DNA from: Bosea sp. 29B
GTDB lineage: Bacteria > Pseudomonadota > Alphaproteobacteria > Rhizobiales > Beijerinckiaceae
DNA: 64,000 bases
Assembly (NCBI RefSeq): GCF_902506165.1
Contig: NZ_LR733817.1
Coordinates: 3,333,937 to 3,397,936, forward strand
Reading direction: 5' to 3'
Shown piece after piece: positions 8,180-16,607 of the stretch; position 1 is the stretch's first letter, and the number at the start of each line of letters is the position of its first letter. The translations under genes and the position numbers were made by a program. The notes beneath the pieces are model-generated. The model ran no database searches. It had not been told where the DNA came from and saw only the letters and a list, made by a program, of their open reading frames with translations.

Positions 8180-9067
8180 ATGACCACGGCAGCGATGGCT
8201 CCCCCAGCAACCGCTTCGAGCGATGCAACCTCCGGACAGGCGCGCGACCGCGTGTTCTGGGGCGTGCTCATGCTCGCCCCCTATCTTCTCGTCTTCGCTG
8301 TGATGGTGGTCTACCCGGTCGCCTACGGGCTCTGGCTCGGCCTCAACTGGCAGTCCTACAAGGCGCTCTTCGCCGATCCGATCTTCGTTCGCACGCTGGT
8401 CAACACCGTCGTCTTCCTGTTCATCGCGGTGAACCTGAAGTTCATCATCGCGATGTTCCTCTCAGGCTTCTTCGTCCAGCAGCGCGCCTGGGTGCGCTTC
8501 ATGCTGGTGCTGTTCATCCTGCCCTGGGCGGTGCCCTCGATCCCGACCATCCTGTCCTTCCGGGTCATGCTCAACCCTGAGAACGGCATGATCAACCAGC
8601 AGCTCTTCCACTGGTTCGGCATCGTCGAGGGGCCCGGCTGGCTGACCGACCCGACGCTCGCCTTCGCGTCCTCGATCATGGTCCATATCTGGAAGTCGTT
8701 GCCGTTCTGGACGCTGATCCTCGTCACCGGCCGGCTCGCCATCGCGCAGGATCTCTATGAGGCGGCCAGCGTCGACGGCGCCAACAAATGGCAGCAGTTC
8801 CGCTTCATCACCTGGCCCTCGCTGGCGACGCTCTACGTCACCTCGACCCTGCTCTCGATGATCTGGACGCTGGGTGACTTCAACAGCGTCTACCTGCTCA
8901 CTGGCGGTGGTCCGGGCGATCTCAACCACGTGCTGGCGACGCTCGGCATTCGCTACATGCGCAACAACAATCTCGACCTCGGCATCGCCTCGATCATCTG
9001 CGCGATGCCGCTGATCCTGCCCATGGTCTGGTTCATGGTGAAGCGTCTCTCGAAGGGAGCCGAATGA
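8180..9067 (+). CDS. sugar ABC transporter permease, MalF/UgpA type
   Basis: A 295-residue inner-membrane permease with about six transmembrane segments, the first at about residues 28-55 (GVLMLAPYLLVFAVMVVYPV). The cytoplasmic EAA loop, EAASVDGANKWQQFRFITWP, binds the ATPase. GGGPGDLNHVLATLG is typical of the family. The start at 8180 has a GAGGGAGA upstream. The stop overlaps the start of the next permease (ATGA), showing translational coupling. It works with the binding protein at 6694-8073. No MalK/UgpC-type ATPase is encoded in the operon, so a shared ATPase from another locus is likely. Confidence 0.92.
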   Translation: MTTAAMAPPATASSDATSGQARDRVFWGVLMLAPYLLVFAVMVVYPVAYGLWLGLNWQSYKALFADPIFVRTLVNTVVFLFIAVNLKFIIAMFLSGFFVQQRAWVRFMLVLFILPWAVPSIPTILSFRVMLNPENGMINQQLFHWFGIVEGPGWLTDPTLAFASSIMVHIWKSLPFWTLILVTGRLAIAQDLYEAASVDGANKWQQFRFITWPSLATLYVTSTLLSMIWTLGDFNSVYLLTGGGPGDLNHVLATLGIRYMRNNNLDLGIASIICAMPLILPMVWFMVKRLSKGAE

Positions 9068-9903
9068 TGAAAAAGGTTCTCGACGAGGGCAAGCTGATCC
9101 TGATCGCCATTCCCGTCCTGATCTGGACGCTGCTGCCGATCTACCATCTCTTCGTGCTGTCGATCTCGACGCAGGAATCGATGCTCGCCGGCAAGCTCTG
9201 GCCGGACAAGCCGACGCTGCAGAACTTCCAGATCGTCTTCAACCAGCAGCACTACTACCTGACGAATTTCTGGCTGCAGCTGTTCAACAGCTTCATGATC
9301 GCGATCGCGACCGGGTTGATCACGCTGTTCATCGCGACCTGCGCCGCCTTCGCCATCTCGCGGCTGAAGGCGCCGGGCGGCCGCTCGATCATGAACTTCG
9401 CGCTGGCGACCTATCTGATCCCGGCCGCCTTCCTCGCCATCCCCATGTACAAGGCGATGGGCACCTTCGGGCTGCTCAACACTCGCGTCGCGCTGATCCT
9501 CGCCATGGTGGCGTTGGCTTCGCCGTATGCGATCTGGGTGCTGAAGCAGGCTTCCGACAAGCTGCCGAAGGAACTCGACGAAGCCGCGATCATGGACGGC
9601 GCCAACTCGCTGCAGCTCTTCCGGCTGGTCTATCTGCCGCTGATGAAGCCCTCGATGGTGGTGATCGGCATCTATGCGCTGCTGCTCGCCTGGAACGAGT
9701 ATCTCTACGCCTTCCTGCTGCTCTCCAGCGAAAAGGCGGTGCCGCTCGCCGTCGGCCTCGGGCTCTTCCTCTCAGCCGATGATGCGCCCTGGAACCTCTT
9801 GATGACGGCCGGCCTGATCTACGCCATCCCGCCGGCGGTGATCTATTACGGCTTCCGCAAGAACATGGTCACCGGCCTGACCGCGGGTGCGGTGAAGAGC
9901 TGA
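9064..9903 (+). CDS. sugar ABC transporter permease, MalG/UgpE type
   Basis: A 279-residue second permease subunit with about six membrane segments. It carries the EAA-type loop ELDEAAIMDGANSLQLFRLV followed by YLPLMKPSMVVIGIYALLLAWNEY split by the usual proline. ALLLAWNEYLYAFLLL is a hallmark of MalG-like carbohydrate permeases. Two adjacent ATG codons (9064 and 9067) can serve as start; the first overlaps the stop of the upstream permease. It forms the heterodimeric channel with 8180-9067. The operon appears to continue into transaldolase after a hairpin at 9917-9957. Confidence 0.92.
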   Translation: MMKKVLDEGKLILIAIPVLIWTLLPIYHLFVLSISTQESMLAGKLWPDKPTLQNFQIVFNQQHYYLTNFWLQLFNSFMIAIATGLITLFIATCAAFAISRLKAPGGRSIMNFALATYLIPAAFLAIPMYKAMGTFGLLNTRVALILAMVALASPYAIWVLKQASDKLPKELDEAAIMDGANSLQLFRLVYLPLMKPSMVVIGIYALLLAWNEYLYAFLLLSSEKAVPLAVGLGLFLSADDAPWNLLMTAGLIYAIPPAVIYYGFRKNMVTGLTAGAVKS

Positions 9904-9916
9904 CGAAAGCATCGAC

Positions 9917-9957
9917 GAAGCGACCCGGCCGGAGCTGATGCAGGGCCGGGTTGCTTC
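9917..9957 (+). terminator. terminator-like hairpin after the sugar permease genes
   Basis: GAAGCGACCCGGCC (9917-9930) pairs with GGCCGGGTTGCTTC (9944-9957) over 14 positions, with a single G-U pair and a 13-nt loop. No uridine run follows, so it may be a partial terminator or an mRNA-stabilising structure. The continuation TTCGCTCGCAATGACGG resembles the tails of other dispersed intergenic repeats in this genome. Confidence 0.45.
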
Positions 9958-10031
9958 GCTTTCGCTCGCAATGACGGTCGGCAGGCTTCATATTGATGGC
10001 AGGACCGACAGCAACCCATACGGATGACGTG

Positions 10032-11018
10032 ATGACCGCCTCCAAGCTCGATCAGCTCCGCGCCATGACCACCGTGGTCGCCGACACCGGCGACATCGAG
10101 GCCGTGCGCCGTCTCAAGCCGGTCGACTGCACCACCAATCCGACGCTGCTGCTCAAGGCGGTGGAGACGCCGGCCTATGCCGGCCTCGTCGAGGAGGCGA
10201 TCGCCTGGGGCAAGCGCCAGGGCAGCGGCGCAGGTGCGGTCGAGGCGGTCTGCGACCGGCTCGCCGTCACCTTCGGCACCGAACTGACCAAAATCGTCCC
10301 CGGCCGGGTCTCGACCGAGGTCGATGCCGACCTGTCCTTCGATACGGAAGCCACGATCGCCAAGGCGCGTGCCATCATCGCCGCCTACAAGGAGCGCGGC
10401 GTCGGGCGCGAGCGCATCCTGATCAAGGTCGCCTCGACCTGGGAGGGCATCCAGGCTGCGCGCGTCCTTCAGGCCGAGGGCATCGACTGCAACCTGACCC
10501 TGCTCTTCGCTTTGCCGCAGGCGGTCGCGGCAGCCGATGCCAAGGCTTTCCTGATCTCGCCCTTCGTCGGCCGCATCCTCGACTGGCACGTCAAGGCCGG
10601 CGGTGGCCCCTACACCGCCGAGACCGATCCCGGCGTCGTCTCGGTGAAGAGCATCTACGCCTATTACAAGGCGTTCGGGATCAAGACCGTGGTCATGGGC
10701 GCTTCCTTCCGCAACACTGGCGAGATCGAGGCACTTGCCGGCTGCGATCGTTTGACGATTGGCCCCGGCCTGCTCGACGAGCTCGCTGGCGCGACCGGTA
10801 ACCTCCCGCGCAAATTGTCGCCAGCAGCCTCGCCGCAAGTCGCATCCCCCGAAGGCACAAAGAAGATCACGCTCGACGAGAAGGCCTTCCGCTTCGCCAT
10901 GAACGAGGACCCGATGGCGACCGAGAAGCTCGCCGAGGGCATTCGCGGCTTCGTCAAGGACCTGCGCAGCCTACGCAAGCTCGTCGCCGCCAAGCTCGAC
11001 GAGGCCAAGGCGGCGTGA
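10032..11018 (+). CDS. tal: transaldolase
   Basis: Cytoplasmic pentose-phosphate enzyme that moves a dihydroxyacetone unit between sedoheptulose 7-phosphate and glyceraldehyde 3-phosphate. The 328-residue protein matches the TalB class in length and motifs: [10 protein letters not shown] near the start, [10 protein letters not shown], and the Schiff-base lysine Lys132 in [11 protein letters not shown] 10032 is chosen because the family begins M-T-x-K-L-x-x-L-R; an in-frame ATG at 9996 would add 12 residues. A proline/serine-rich insert at about 268-278 is slightly unusual. Its stop overlaps the following dehydrogenase start (GTGA), so the two are co-translated. Its place after a sugar importer suggests dedicated sugar catabolism. 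Confidence 0.92.
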   Translation: MTASKLDQLRAMTTVVADTGDIEAVRRLKPVDCTTNPTLLLKAVETPAYAGLVEEAIAWGKRQGSGAGAVEAVCDRLAVTFGTELTKIVPGRVSTEVDADLSFDTEATIAKARAIIAAYKERGVGRERILIKVASTWEGIQAARVLQAEGIDCNLTLLFALPQAVAAADAKAFLISPFVGRILDWHVKAGGGPYTAETDPGVVSVKSIYAYYKAFGIKTVVMGASFRNTGEIEALAGCDRLTIGPGLLDELAGATGNLPRKLSPAASPQVASPEGTKKITLDEKAFRFAMNEDPMATEKLAEGIRGFVKDLRSLRKLVAAKLDEAKAA

Positions 11019-11731
11019 GCTCGGCGAATTCGGCGAAGGTCGCCGTCGTCACCGGCGGCGCCAAGGGCATCGGCCGTGCCGTCTGCGAGCGATTGGCACT
11101 GGACGGCTTCGTACCGGTGGTCTGGGATCTGGCGGCAGGCGAGGGCGGCCATGACTTCGTCGCCTGCGATGTCACGGATGAAGCGCAAGTCGCCGCGGCT
11201 CTCGACCGGACGGAGCGTGAGCACGGACCGATCGCGGTGCTCGTCAACAATGCCGGCCTGACCGGCCCCTCGACCACGGTCGCCGAGACCCCATTGGCGC
11301 AATGGCAAAAGGTCCAGGCGGTCAATTTGACCGGCACCTTCCTCTGCTCGCGTGCTGTCGCGGCCGTAATGGCGCCGCGCGGTCATGGCCGCATCGTCAA
11401 CATCGCCTCGCTTGCCGGCAAGGAGGGCACGCCGACGCTTTCGGCCTATAGCGCCGCCAAGGCCGGCGTGATCGCGCTGACCAAGGCGCATGGCAAGGAA
11501 CTCGCCGGCACAGGTGTGTTGGTCAATGCCGTGGCGCCGGCTGCGATCGAGACCGAACTCCTGCAGCAGATGAGCGCCGAGACGGTCGCGACCATGGTTG
11601 GCAAGAGCCCGCTGAAGCGGCTCGGCACGGTCGATGAGCTGGCGGAACTGGTCGCCTGGCTTGCCACCGAGAAATGCAGCTTCTCGACCGGCGCTATCTT
11701 CGATCTCTCGGGCGGCCGCGCGACCTACTGA
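11015..11731 (+). CDS. short-chain dehydrogenase/reductase
   Basis: A 238-residue classical SDR with a Rossmann fold. It has the nucleotide-binding motif TGGAKGIG (13-20), NNAG (78-81) and a complete catalytic tetrad Asn104, Ser132, Tyr145 and Lys149 (YSAAK). The start is GTG 11015, overlapping the transaldolase stop by 4 bp. FabG-like sequence features are present, but the neighbours (sugar importer and transaldolase) argue for a sugar or polyol dehydrogenase rather than fatty-acid synthesis. Asp38 (VVWDLA) after strand 2 favours NAD(H) over NADP(H). The substrate is not identifiable. The 3' end overlaps the convergent hypothetical gene by 7 bp. Confidence 0.88.
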   Translation: MSSANSAKVAVVTGGAKGIGRAVCERLALDGFVPVVWDLAAGEGGHDFVACDVTDEAQVAAALDRTEREHGPIAVLVNNAGLTGPSTTVAETPLAQWQKVQAVNLTGTFLCSRAVAAVMAPRGHGRIVNIASLAGKEGTPTLSAYSAAKAGVIALTKAHGKELAGTGVLVNAVAPAAIETELLQQMSAETVATMVGKSPLKRLGTVDELAELVAWLATEKCSFSTGAIFDLSGGRATY

Positions 11732-12240
11732 GCCTGCGCGGTCGTGCCGATCTCTGCCTTCGTCTGTAGCGTGGGGACGACCGGTGCGGTGGCGGACGGC
11801 GTGAACAAGGCCCGGCCGCGTGCTGCTGCGGCTTCCAGCGTCTGCTGCTGGACCTTCGGCAGGTGCTTGGTGTCCTCGAGGGCGGTGAACGCGCTGCTCG
11901 CATGTTCCGAGGATTTCTGCCCGTCGAAGACCACGATACCGCTGCGGGTGACCACAATGTCGCCCTTCCGCAGCGTGGGATCGCGCAGATACCAGTAGGC
12001 ATCGCTGGCCGGGTCGAGCTTGACCGCGGGTTCCGCGGGCCTTGTATTCACCGGGCGCGGCTTACTGGGCTTCGGCCTGATCGCCGGTCCGTCCGGAACG
12101 CCGATCGCGGCGGGCGGGGTCGGATTGCCGAATATCGCCCGGGTCAGATCGTCGAGGAAGCCCGCAGCCTTTGCCTGGGGCGTCATGGCGAAGCCGATCG
12201 TGCCGGCAATGCCGAGCGCGAGGATCATCCGTCGTGTCAT
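11725..12240 (-). CDS. hypothetical exported protein
   Basis: A 171-residue protein of unknown function. ATG 12240 is chosen because AGGAGG lies just upstream and a signal peptide follows (MTRRMILALGIAGTIGFAM, cleavage near AKA/AGF). After a proline-rich linker (about 35-65) comes a compact central region, DAYWYLRDPTLRKGDIVVTR, then GIVVFDGQKSSEH, and a Gln/Ala/Thr-rich tail. The 'DPTLRKGDIVVT...VVF' stretch looks like a small beta-rich domain. It is convergent with the SDR gene and divergent from yceI. No partner or function is evident. Confidence 0.75.
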   Translation of the reverse strand: MTRRMILALGIAGTIGFAMTPQAKAAGFLDDLTRAIFGNPTPPAAIGVPDGPAIRPKPSKPRPVNTRPAEPAVKLDPASDAYWYLRDPTLRKGDIVVTRSGIVVFDGQKSSEHASSAFTALEDTKHLPKVQQQTLEAAAARGRALFTPSATAPVVPTLQTKAEIGTTAQAQ

Positions 12241-12497
12241 GGCCGAACCTCCTGTTCGTGCACTGCCCGGTTGCGTCGCGCTTGTTCGCGTCAGCGCCAC
12301 AATCGACCGGATCAGGCGCCCGCATCCCTCAAACGAGGCACGGGCGGGAAAGTTCGATCTCTTCGTTGCATCATCATTGCGCCGGCCGCAGGCCGGCGGT
12401 TGCGGTCGCTGCGTACACGATTGCGCGCGCGCTCTGGCGGGCGTTGCGGCGTGGGTCTAGACATCCGTTCTTGTCCACGCAGGCCGGGCCAGCAGTC

Positions 12498-13064
12498 ATG
12501 GCGATCCGTTCGTTCCTCGTGCTGCTCTTCTCCGCCGCCCTCGCGACGGCGGTATCCGCCGAGCCCTCAGGCACGCTGCGTCAGGGTTCCGGCGAAGTCT
12601 CCTTCACCGCCAAGCGCTTCGGCGTGCCGACCGCGTCGGGCATCTTCGACCATGTCGATGGCGCCATTTCCCTCGATTTCGACCACCCCGAGCGCAGCCG
12701 CATCAGGATGACGATCGAAACGGTCTCGCTTCACACCGGCACCGCTTTGGTCGACGGCTTCATCAAGGGCGAGAGCATGCTCGATGTCGGCCACCACCCA
12801 ACGGCGAGCTTCGTCTCCGAACAGGTCAGCCGCATCGACGGTCGCAGCCTCGCGATCCGCGGCCGGCTGACGATCCGCGGTACCACGCAAGCGGTGAACG
12901 TCAGCGCGATCGCCGAGCGCGACCCGGCGGAGTTGCGGCCCGGCGAGCGGCTTCCCTTCCGTGCGACCACAGCTTTCTCGCGCAACGCCTTCGCCATCGG
13001 GCGCGACGTCAACGTTGTGGACGATCAGGTCGATCTGGCGATCCGCGGCGAGATTCTCCGCTGA
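12498..13064 (+). CDS. YceI family periplasmic lipid-binding-like protein
   Basis: A 188-residue exported protein with a signal peptide (MAIRSFLVLLFSAALATAVS, cleavage near VSA/EP) and a YceI lipocalin-like barrel. Diagnostic segments are VSFTAKRFG, the G-x-F motif after PTASG, DGFIKGESMLDVGHHPTASF, and a C-terminal AFSRNAFAIGRDVNVVDDQV. YceI proteins bind isoprenoid-type lipids in the periplasm and are frequently encoded beside cytochrome b561, as here (38 bp upstream of it), so the two probably act together in quinone or redox stress handling (inference). Confidence 0.9.
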   Translation: MAIRSFLVLLFSAALATAVSAEPSGTLRQGSGEVSFTAKRFGVPTASGIFDHVDGAISLDFDHPERSRIRMTIETVSLHTGTALVDGFIKGESMLDVGHHPTASFVSEQVSRIDGRSLAIRGRLTIRGTTQAVNVSAIAERDPAELRPGERLPFRATTAFSRNAFAIGRDVNVVDDQVDLAIRGEILR

Positions 13065-13102
13065 GCGGCGCTCGTCCTCGCAGGAGAGGGCTCGGATTTG
13101 CG

Positions 13103-13657
13103 ATGCGCCCGAGACGCTGGCATCCCCTGATCATCGTGCTGCACTGGCTGACGCTGGCGCTGATCCTCGTGCAGTTCGGGCTGGCGCGGCTGATGCGCGA
13201 CGAGACGCGCGACCTGATCAGCCGCTTTTCGCTCTACCAATGGCACAAATCCATCGGGCTCACGGTCGCGGCGCTCGTCTTCCTGCGCCTCCTGTTGCGG
13301 CTGGCCTTGCCGGAGCCGCAGTCGCTCGCCCTGCCGGCTTGGCAGGCGCTCGCCGCGGCAAGCGTCCGGGCCGGGCTTTATCTCTGCCTGCTCGCGCTGC
13401 CGCTGACCGGCCTGCTGATGGTCTCGGCGGCGCCGATCCAGATCCCGACGCTGTTCTATGGCTGGATCGCCGTGCCGCACCCGATCGGCCCGGACAAGGC
13501 GATCTACGAGGCGATGCTGCGCCTGCACGAGGCGCTCTTCACCACGCTGGCCGTGCTCGCCGCGATCCATGCCGGCGCGGCCCTGTTCCATCAGTTCGTG
13601 CTGAAGGACGGGCTGATGCGCCGGATCTGGTTCGGTCGCGATCAGCCCTTGCCCTGA
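13103..13657 (+). CDS. cytochrome b561 (CybB-type) membrane protein
   Basis: A 184-residue four-helix inner-membrane di-heme cytochrome that passes electrons between quinol and periplasmic acceptors. It starts MRPRRWHPLIIVLHWLTLAL; candidate heme-ligand histidines are His14 in the first helix and His48 in YQWHKSIG, plus histidines in LHEALF and AAIHAGAALFHQF near the C terminus. It follows yceI directly, a known pairing. The 3' end overlaps the convergent TPP enzyme gene by 16 bp, so there is no room for a terminator between them. Confidence 0.9.
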   Translation: MRPRRWHPLIIVLHWLTLALILVQFGLARLMRDETRDLISRFSLYQWHKSIGLTVAALVFLRLLLRLALPEPQSLALPAWQALAAASVRAGLYLCLLALPLTGLLMVSAAPIQIPTLFYGWIAVPHPIGPDKAIYEAMLRLHEALFTTLAVLAAIHAGAALFHQFVLKDGLMRRIWFGRDQPLP

Positions 13658-15318
13658 GCCTCCAGCGCCTCGGCGCGGATGGTCGAGAGCGATTTCGCCG
13701 GGGTGATCGCCTCGGGATCGAGCAGGCAATGGATGATCGCCGGCTTGCCGCTGGCGACGGCGCGCTCGAAGGCCGGCGCGAACTCCTCGGTCGTCTCGAC
13801 CCGCTCGCCATGGCCGCCGAAGGCCTTGGCATAGGCGGCGAAGTCGGGGTTCTTCAGCATCGTCGCCGAGACGCGGCCGGGATAATGCTTCTCCTGGTGC
13901 ATGCGGATCGTGCCGTACATGCCGTTATCGACGACGATGACGATCACCGGCAGGTCGTACTGCACCGCCGTCGCGAAATCCTGGCCGTTCATCAGGAAGC
14001 AGCCATCGCCGGCAAAGGCGATCACCGTCCGCTCAGGGAATAACCGCTTGGCGCCGATCGCCGCCGGCGCGCCATAACCCATCGAGCCCGAGGTCGGCGC
14101 GAGCTGCGTCGCGAACTTGGTGAAGCGATGGAAGCGGTGCACCCAGGTCGCGTAATTGCCGGCGCCGTTGCACATGATGGCGTCGGCCGGGATGTTGCGG
14201 CGCAGCCAGGTCACCATCTCGCCGGGGTGGAACTTGCCGGGCACCGGCGCCGGCTGCTCGCTCCAGGCGAGATAGGCGTCATGTGCCTCGGCGGCCGCGC
14301 CAGCCCACGGGATCACCTGCGGCGGATGCACCGTCTCGAGCGCCGCGCAGAAGGCGGTCGGCGAGGCGTTGATCGCCAGCTCCGGTCGGTAGACGCGGCC
14401 GAGCTCTTCCGCATCGGGATGGACATGCACCAGCGGCCGGCCAGGATTGGGAATGCCGAACAGCGTGTAGGACTGGCTCGGCATCTCGGAGAGACGCCCG
14501 CCGACCAGGAGTACGAGGTCGCTGTCCTGGATGCGCTTCAGGAGCTTCGGATTGGGGCCGATGCCGAGATCCCCGGCGAAGTTCGGATGGTCGGCCGGGA
14601 ACAGCATCTGCCGGCGGAACGAGACCGCGACCGGGAGGTCGAAACGCTCGGCGAAGCGCTGGAAGCGTGCGATCGCCTGCGGGTCCCAGCGCGAACCGCC
14701 GAGGATGGCGATCGGTGCCTTGGCCGCCCAGAGCCGCTTCTGCAGGTCGATGGTCTGCGAGAGCGAGGGATGTGTCTCGGTGACCTGGTAGGGCGCTGCG
14801 TCCGGCACGTCGGCGAGGTCGGTCAGCACGTCTTCCGGCAGCGCGATCACCACCGGGCCGGGGCGGCCGGCGGTCGCGACATGGAAGGCGCGGCTGATGA
14901 TCTCGGGGATGCGCGCGGCATCGTCGATCTCGGTCGCCCATTTCGTCATCGTGCCGAAGACGGCGCGGTAGTCGAGCTCCTGGAAGGCCTCGCGCTCGCG
15001 CATGCCGCGCTCGATCTGGCCGACGAACAGGATCATCGGCGTCGAATCCTGGTCGGCGATATGGATGCCGGGTGAGGCGTTGGTCGCGCCGGGGCCGCGC
15101 GTCACGAAGCAGATGCCGGGCTTGCCGGTCAGCTTGCCGGCGGCCTCCGCCATCATCGCCGCGCCGCCCTCGGCCCGGCAGATGGTGACCTTCATGTCGG
15201 CGTCGTGCAGCGCGTCGAGCACGGCAAGATAGCTCTCGCCCGGCACGCAGAAGGCGTCGGTCGCGCCGTGGATCAGGAGTTGGTCGACGAGGATCTGCCC
15301 GCCAGTGCGCTCAGCCAT
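13642..15318 (-). CDS. thiamine-pyrophosphate enzyme of the acetolactate synthase superfamily
   Basis: A 558-residue cytoplasmic enzyme with the usual three domains: N-terminal Pyr domain (catalytic Glu in CRAEGGAAMMAEA, about residue 50), central domain, and C-terminal TPP/Mg-binding domain with GDGCFLMNGQDF...VVDNGMYG (GDG-x-DN). The start overlaps the CoA-transferase stop by 8 bp, so they are translationally coupled. It resembles IlvB but no small regulatory subunit is adjacent, and the sequence does not match oxalyl-CoA decarboxylase, which would be the classic partner of a class III CoA-transferase. A decarboxylase or ligase acting on a 2-oxo acid is likely; the substrate is unknown. It is the last gene of a probable glutarate/lysine catabolic operon. 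Confidence 0.85.
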   Translation of the reverse strand: MAERTGGQILVDQLLIHGATDAFCVPGESYLAVLDALHDADMKVTICRAEGGAAMMAEAAGKLTGKPGICFVTRGPGATNASPGIHIADQDSTPMILFVGQIERGMREREAFQELDYRAVFGTMTKWATEIDDAARIPEIISRAFHVATAGRPGPVVIALPEDVLTDLADVPDAAPYQVTETHPSLSQTIDLQKRLWAAKAPIAILGGSRWDPQAIARFQRFAERFDLPVAVSFRRQMLFPADHPNFAGDLGIGPNPKLLKRIQDSDLVLLVGGRLSEMPSQSYTLFGIPNPGRPLVHVHPDAEELGRVYRPELAINASPTAFCAALETVHPPQVIPWAGAAAEAHDAYLAWSEQPAPVPGKFHPGEMVTWLRRNIPADAIMCNGAGNYATWVHRFHRFTKFATQLAPTSGSMGYGAPAAIGAKRLFPERTVIAFAGDGCFLMNGQDFATAVQYDLPVIVIVVDNGMYGTIRMHQEKHYPGRVSATMLKNPDFAAYAKAFGGHGERVETTEEFAPAFERAVASGKPAIIHCLLDPEAITPAKSLSTIRAEALEAQGKG

Positions 15319-16501
15319 TGTGCGGCCCTCCCCAGGCCGGATCGTTCAGGATTTCCTCGGCATGCTCGCCGAGGCGCGGGCTCGGACGGCTCGCGACCTG
15401 CCTGACGCCGTCGAGCACGATCGGCGAGGCGACGGTCGGGGTCGAGCCGGCTTTGGCCGCCGGGTTCTTCAGATCGACGCGCACACCACGGGCCTTGACC
15501 TGCGGGTCGGCGAAGACCTCCTCGATCGTGTTGATCGGGCCGGCCGGCACCCCGACCGCCTCCAGCTTCGCCAAGAGGTCGAGCTTGGCGAAACGGCCGG
15601 TCAGCGCATTGAGGCGCACCGTCAGGGCGACGCGGTTGGCGACGCGTGAGCGGTTGTCGAGATAGTCGGGCTCGGCTGCGAAGCCGGCATCGCCGACCAC
15701 CTCGCAGAGCTTGCGCCACTGCCCGTCATTGCCGGTGGCGATGATGATGTGCCCGTCCGCCACCGGGAAGACGTCATAGGGCACGATGTTTGGGTGGGCG
15801 TTGCCAAGGCGCTGCGGCGCCTTGGCGGAGGTGAGGTAGTTCATCGCCTGGTTGCCGAGCACGGCAACCTGGGCATCGAGCAGCGCCATGTCGAGCACCG
15901 CGCCTTCGCCAGTCGCATCGCGCCGGCGCAGCGCGGCGAGGATGCCGGTGGTGGCATAAAGACCGGTATAGATGTCGGCGACGGCATAGCCCGCCTTCAT
16001 CGGCGCGCCCTGGGGCTCGCCGGTGACCGACATCGGGCCGCCCATTCCCTGGACCAGGAAGTCGTAGCCGGCGCGCGGCGCATAGGGGCCGTCTTGGCCG
16101 AAGCCGGTGACCGAGCAATAGATCAGCCGCGGATAGGCCTTGCGCATCGAGGCGGCGTCGAGCCCGTATTTGACGAGCCCGCCGACCTTGAAGTTCTCGA
16201 TCGCCACGTCGGCATGGGCGGCGAGGCGATGAACCAGCGCCTGGCCCTCTTCCGTGCGGAAATCGGCCGTGATCGAACGCTTGCCGCGATTGGCCGAGTG
16301 GAAATAGGCGGCCGAGAGATGCTCGTCGCCGGCGCCCTCGACGAAGGGCGGCCCCCATTTGCGGGTGTCGTCACCCTCGGGTGCCTCGACCTTGACGACA
16401 TCGGCGCCGAGATCGGCAAGCAGCTGGCCGATCCAGGGCCCGGCAAGGATGCGCGCCAGTTCAAGGACGCGCAGGCCGGCGAGGGGAGGGGTGTTGGACA
16501 T
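15311..16501 (-). CDS. class III (CaiB/BaiF) CoA-transferase, possibly glutarate-specific
   Basis: A 396-residue interlocked-dimer CoA-transferase. It shows the N-terminal LAGLRVLELARILAGPW, ADLGADVVKVE, and the catalytic aspartate in AGYDFLVQGMGG, followed by YAVADIYTGLYA and LDMALLDAQVAVLG. The ATG at 16501 is preferred; upstream codons run into the palindromic repeat at 16505-16607. It lies immediately after glutaryl-CoA dehydrogenase and before a TPP enzyme. By analogy with the eukaryotic SUGCT enzyme, which moves CoA from succinyl-CoA to glutarate, it may supply glutaryl-CoA to GcdH; this is inference from context. Formyl- or other dicarboxyl-CoA transfer is the alternative. Confidence 0.87.
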   Translation of the reverse strand: MSNTPPLAGLRVLELARILAGPWIGQLLADLGADVVKVEAPEGDDTRKWGPPFVEGAGDEHLSAAYFHSANRGKRSITADFRTEEGQALVHRLAAHADVAIENFKVGGLVKYGLDAASMRKAYPRLIYCSVTGFGQDGPYAPRAGYDFLVQGMGGPMSVTGEPQGAPMKAGYAVADIYTGLYATTGILAALRRRDATGEGAVLDMALLDAQVAVLGNQAMNYLTSAKAPQRLGNAHPNIVPYDVFPVADGHIIIATGNDGQWRKLCEVVGDAGFAAEPDYLDNRSRVANRVALTVRLNALTGRFAKLDLLAKLEAVGVPAGPINTIEEVFADPQVKARGVRVDLKNPAAKAGSTPTVASPIVLDGVRQVASRPSPRLGEHAEEILNDPAWGGPHNG

Positions 16502-16504
16502 CGA

Positions 16505-16607
16505 CTGATCCACGTCGTCATGGTCGGCCTTGAGCCGACCATCTCTTCGGGAGTATGGTTCGGGGAGAGATGGCCGGGTCAAGCCCGGCCATGACGACGT
16601 GGATCAG
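16505..16607. repeat. nested palindromic intergenic repeat overlapping the gcdH stop codon
   Basis: The outer arms CTGATCCACGTCGTCATGG (16505-16523) and its exact complement (16589-16607) form a 19-bp perfect stem. Inside are two more perfect hairpins: ATGGTCGGC/GCCGACCAT (16520-16528, 16534-16542) and ATGGCCGGG/CCCGGCCAT (16570-16578, 16584-16592). The right arm covers the gcdH stop codon at 16604-16606. It belongs to the mosaic family also present near 17846, 28165 and 43054. Confidence 0.8.

Noticed and set aside
9993..10031. Longer N terminus for transaldolase from TTG 9993 or ATG 9996
   Set aside because: The family starts at M-T-x-K-L; the upstream extension has no conserved sequence and no better ribosome-binding site.
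13642..15318. Assignment of the first TPP enzyme as oxalyl-CoA decarboxylase
   Set aside because: The CoA-transferase neighbour suggests it, but the N-terminal and active-site sequences are ALS-like and differ from what I recall of Oxc/YfdU.
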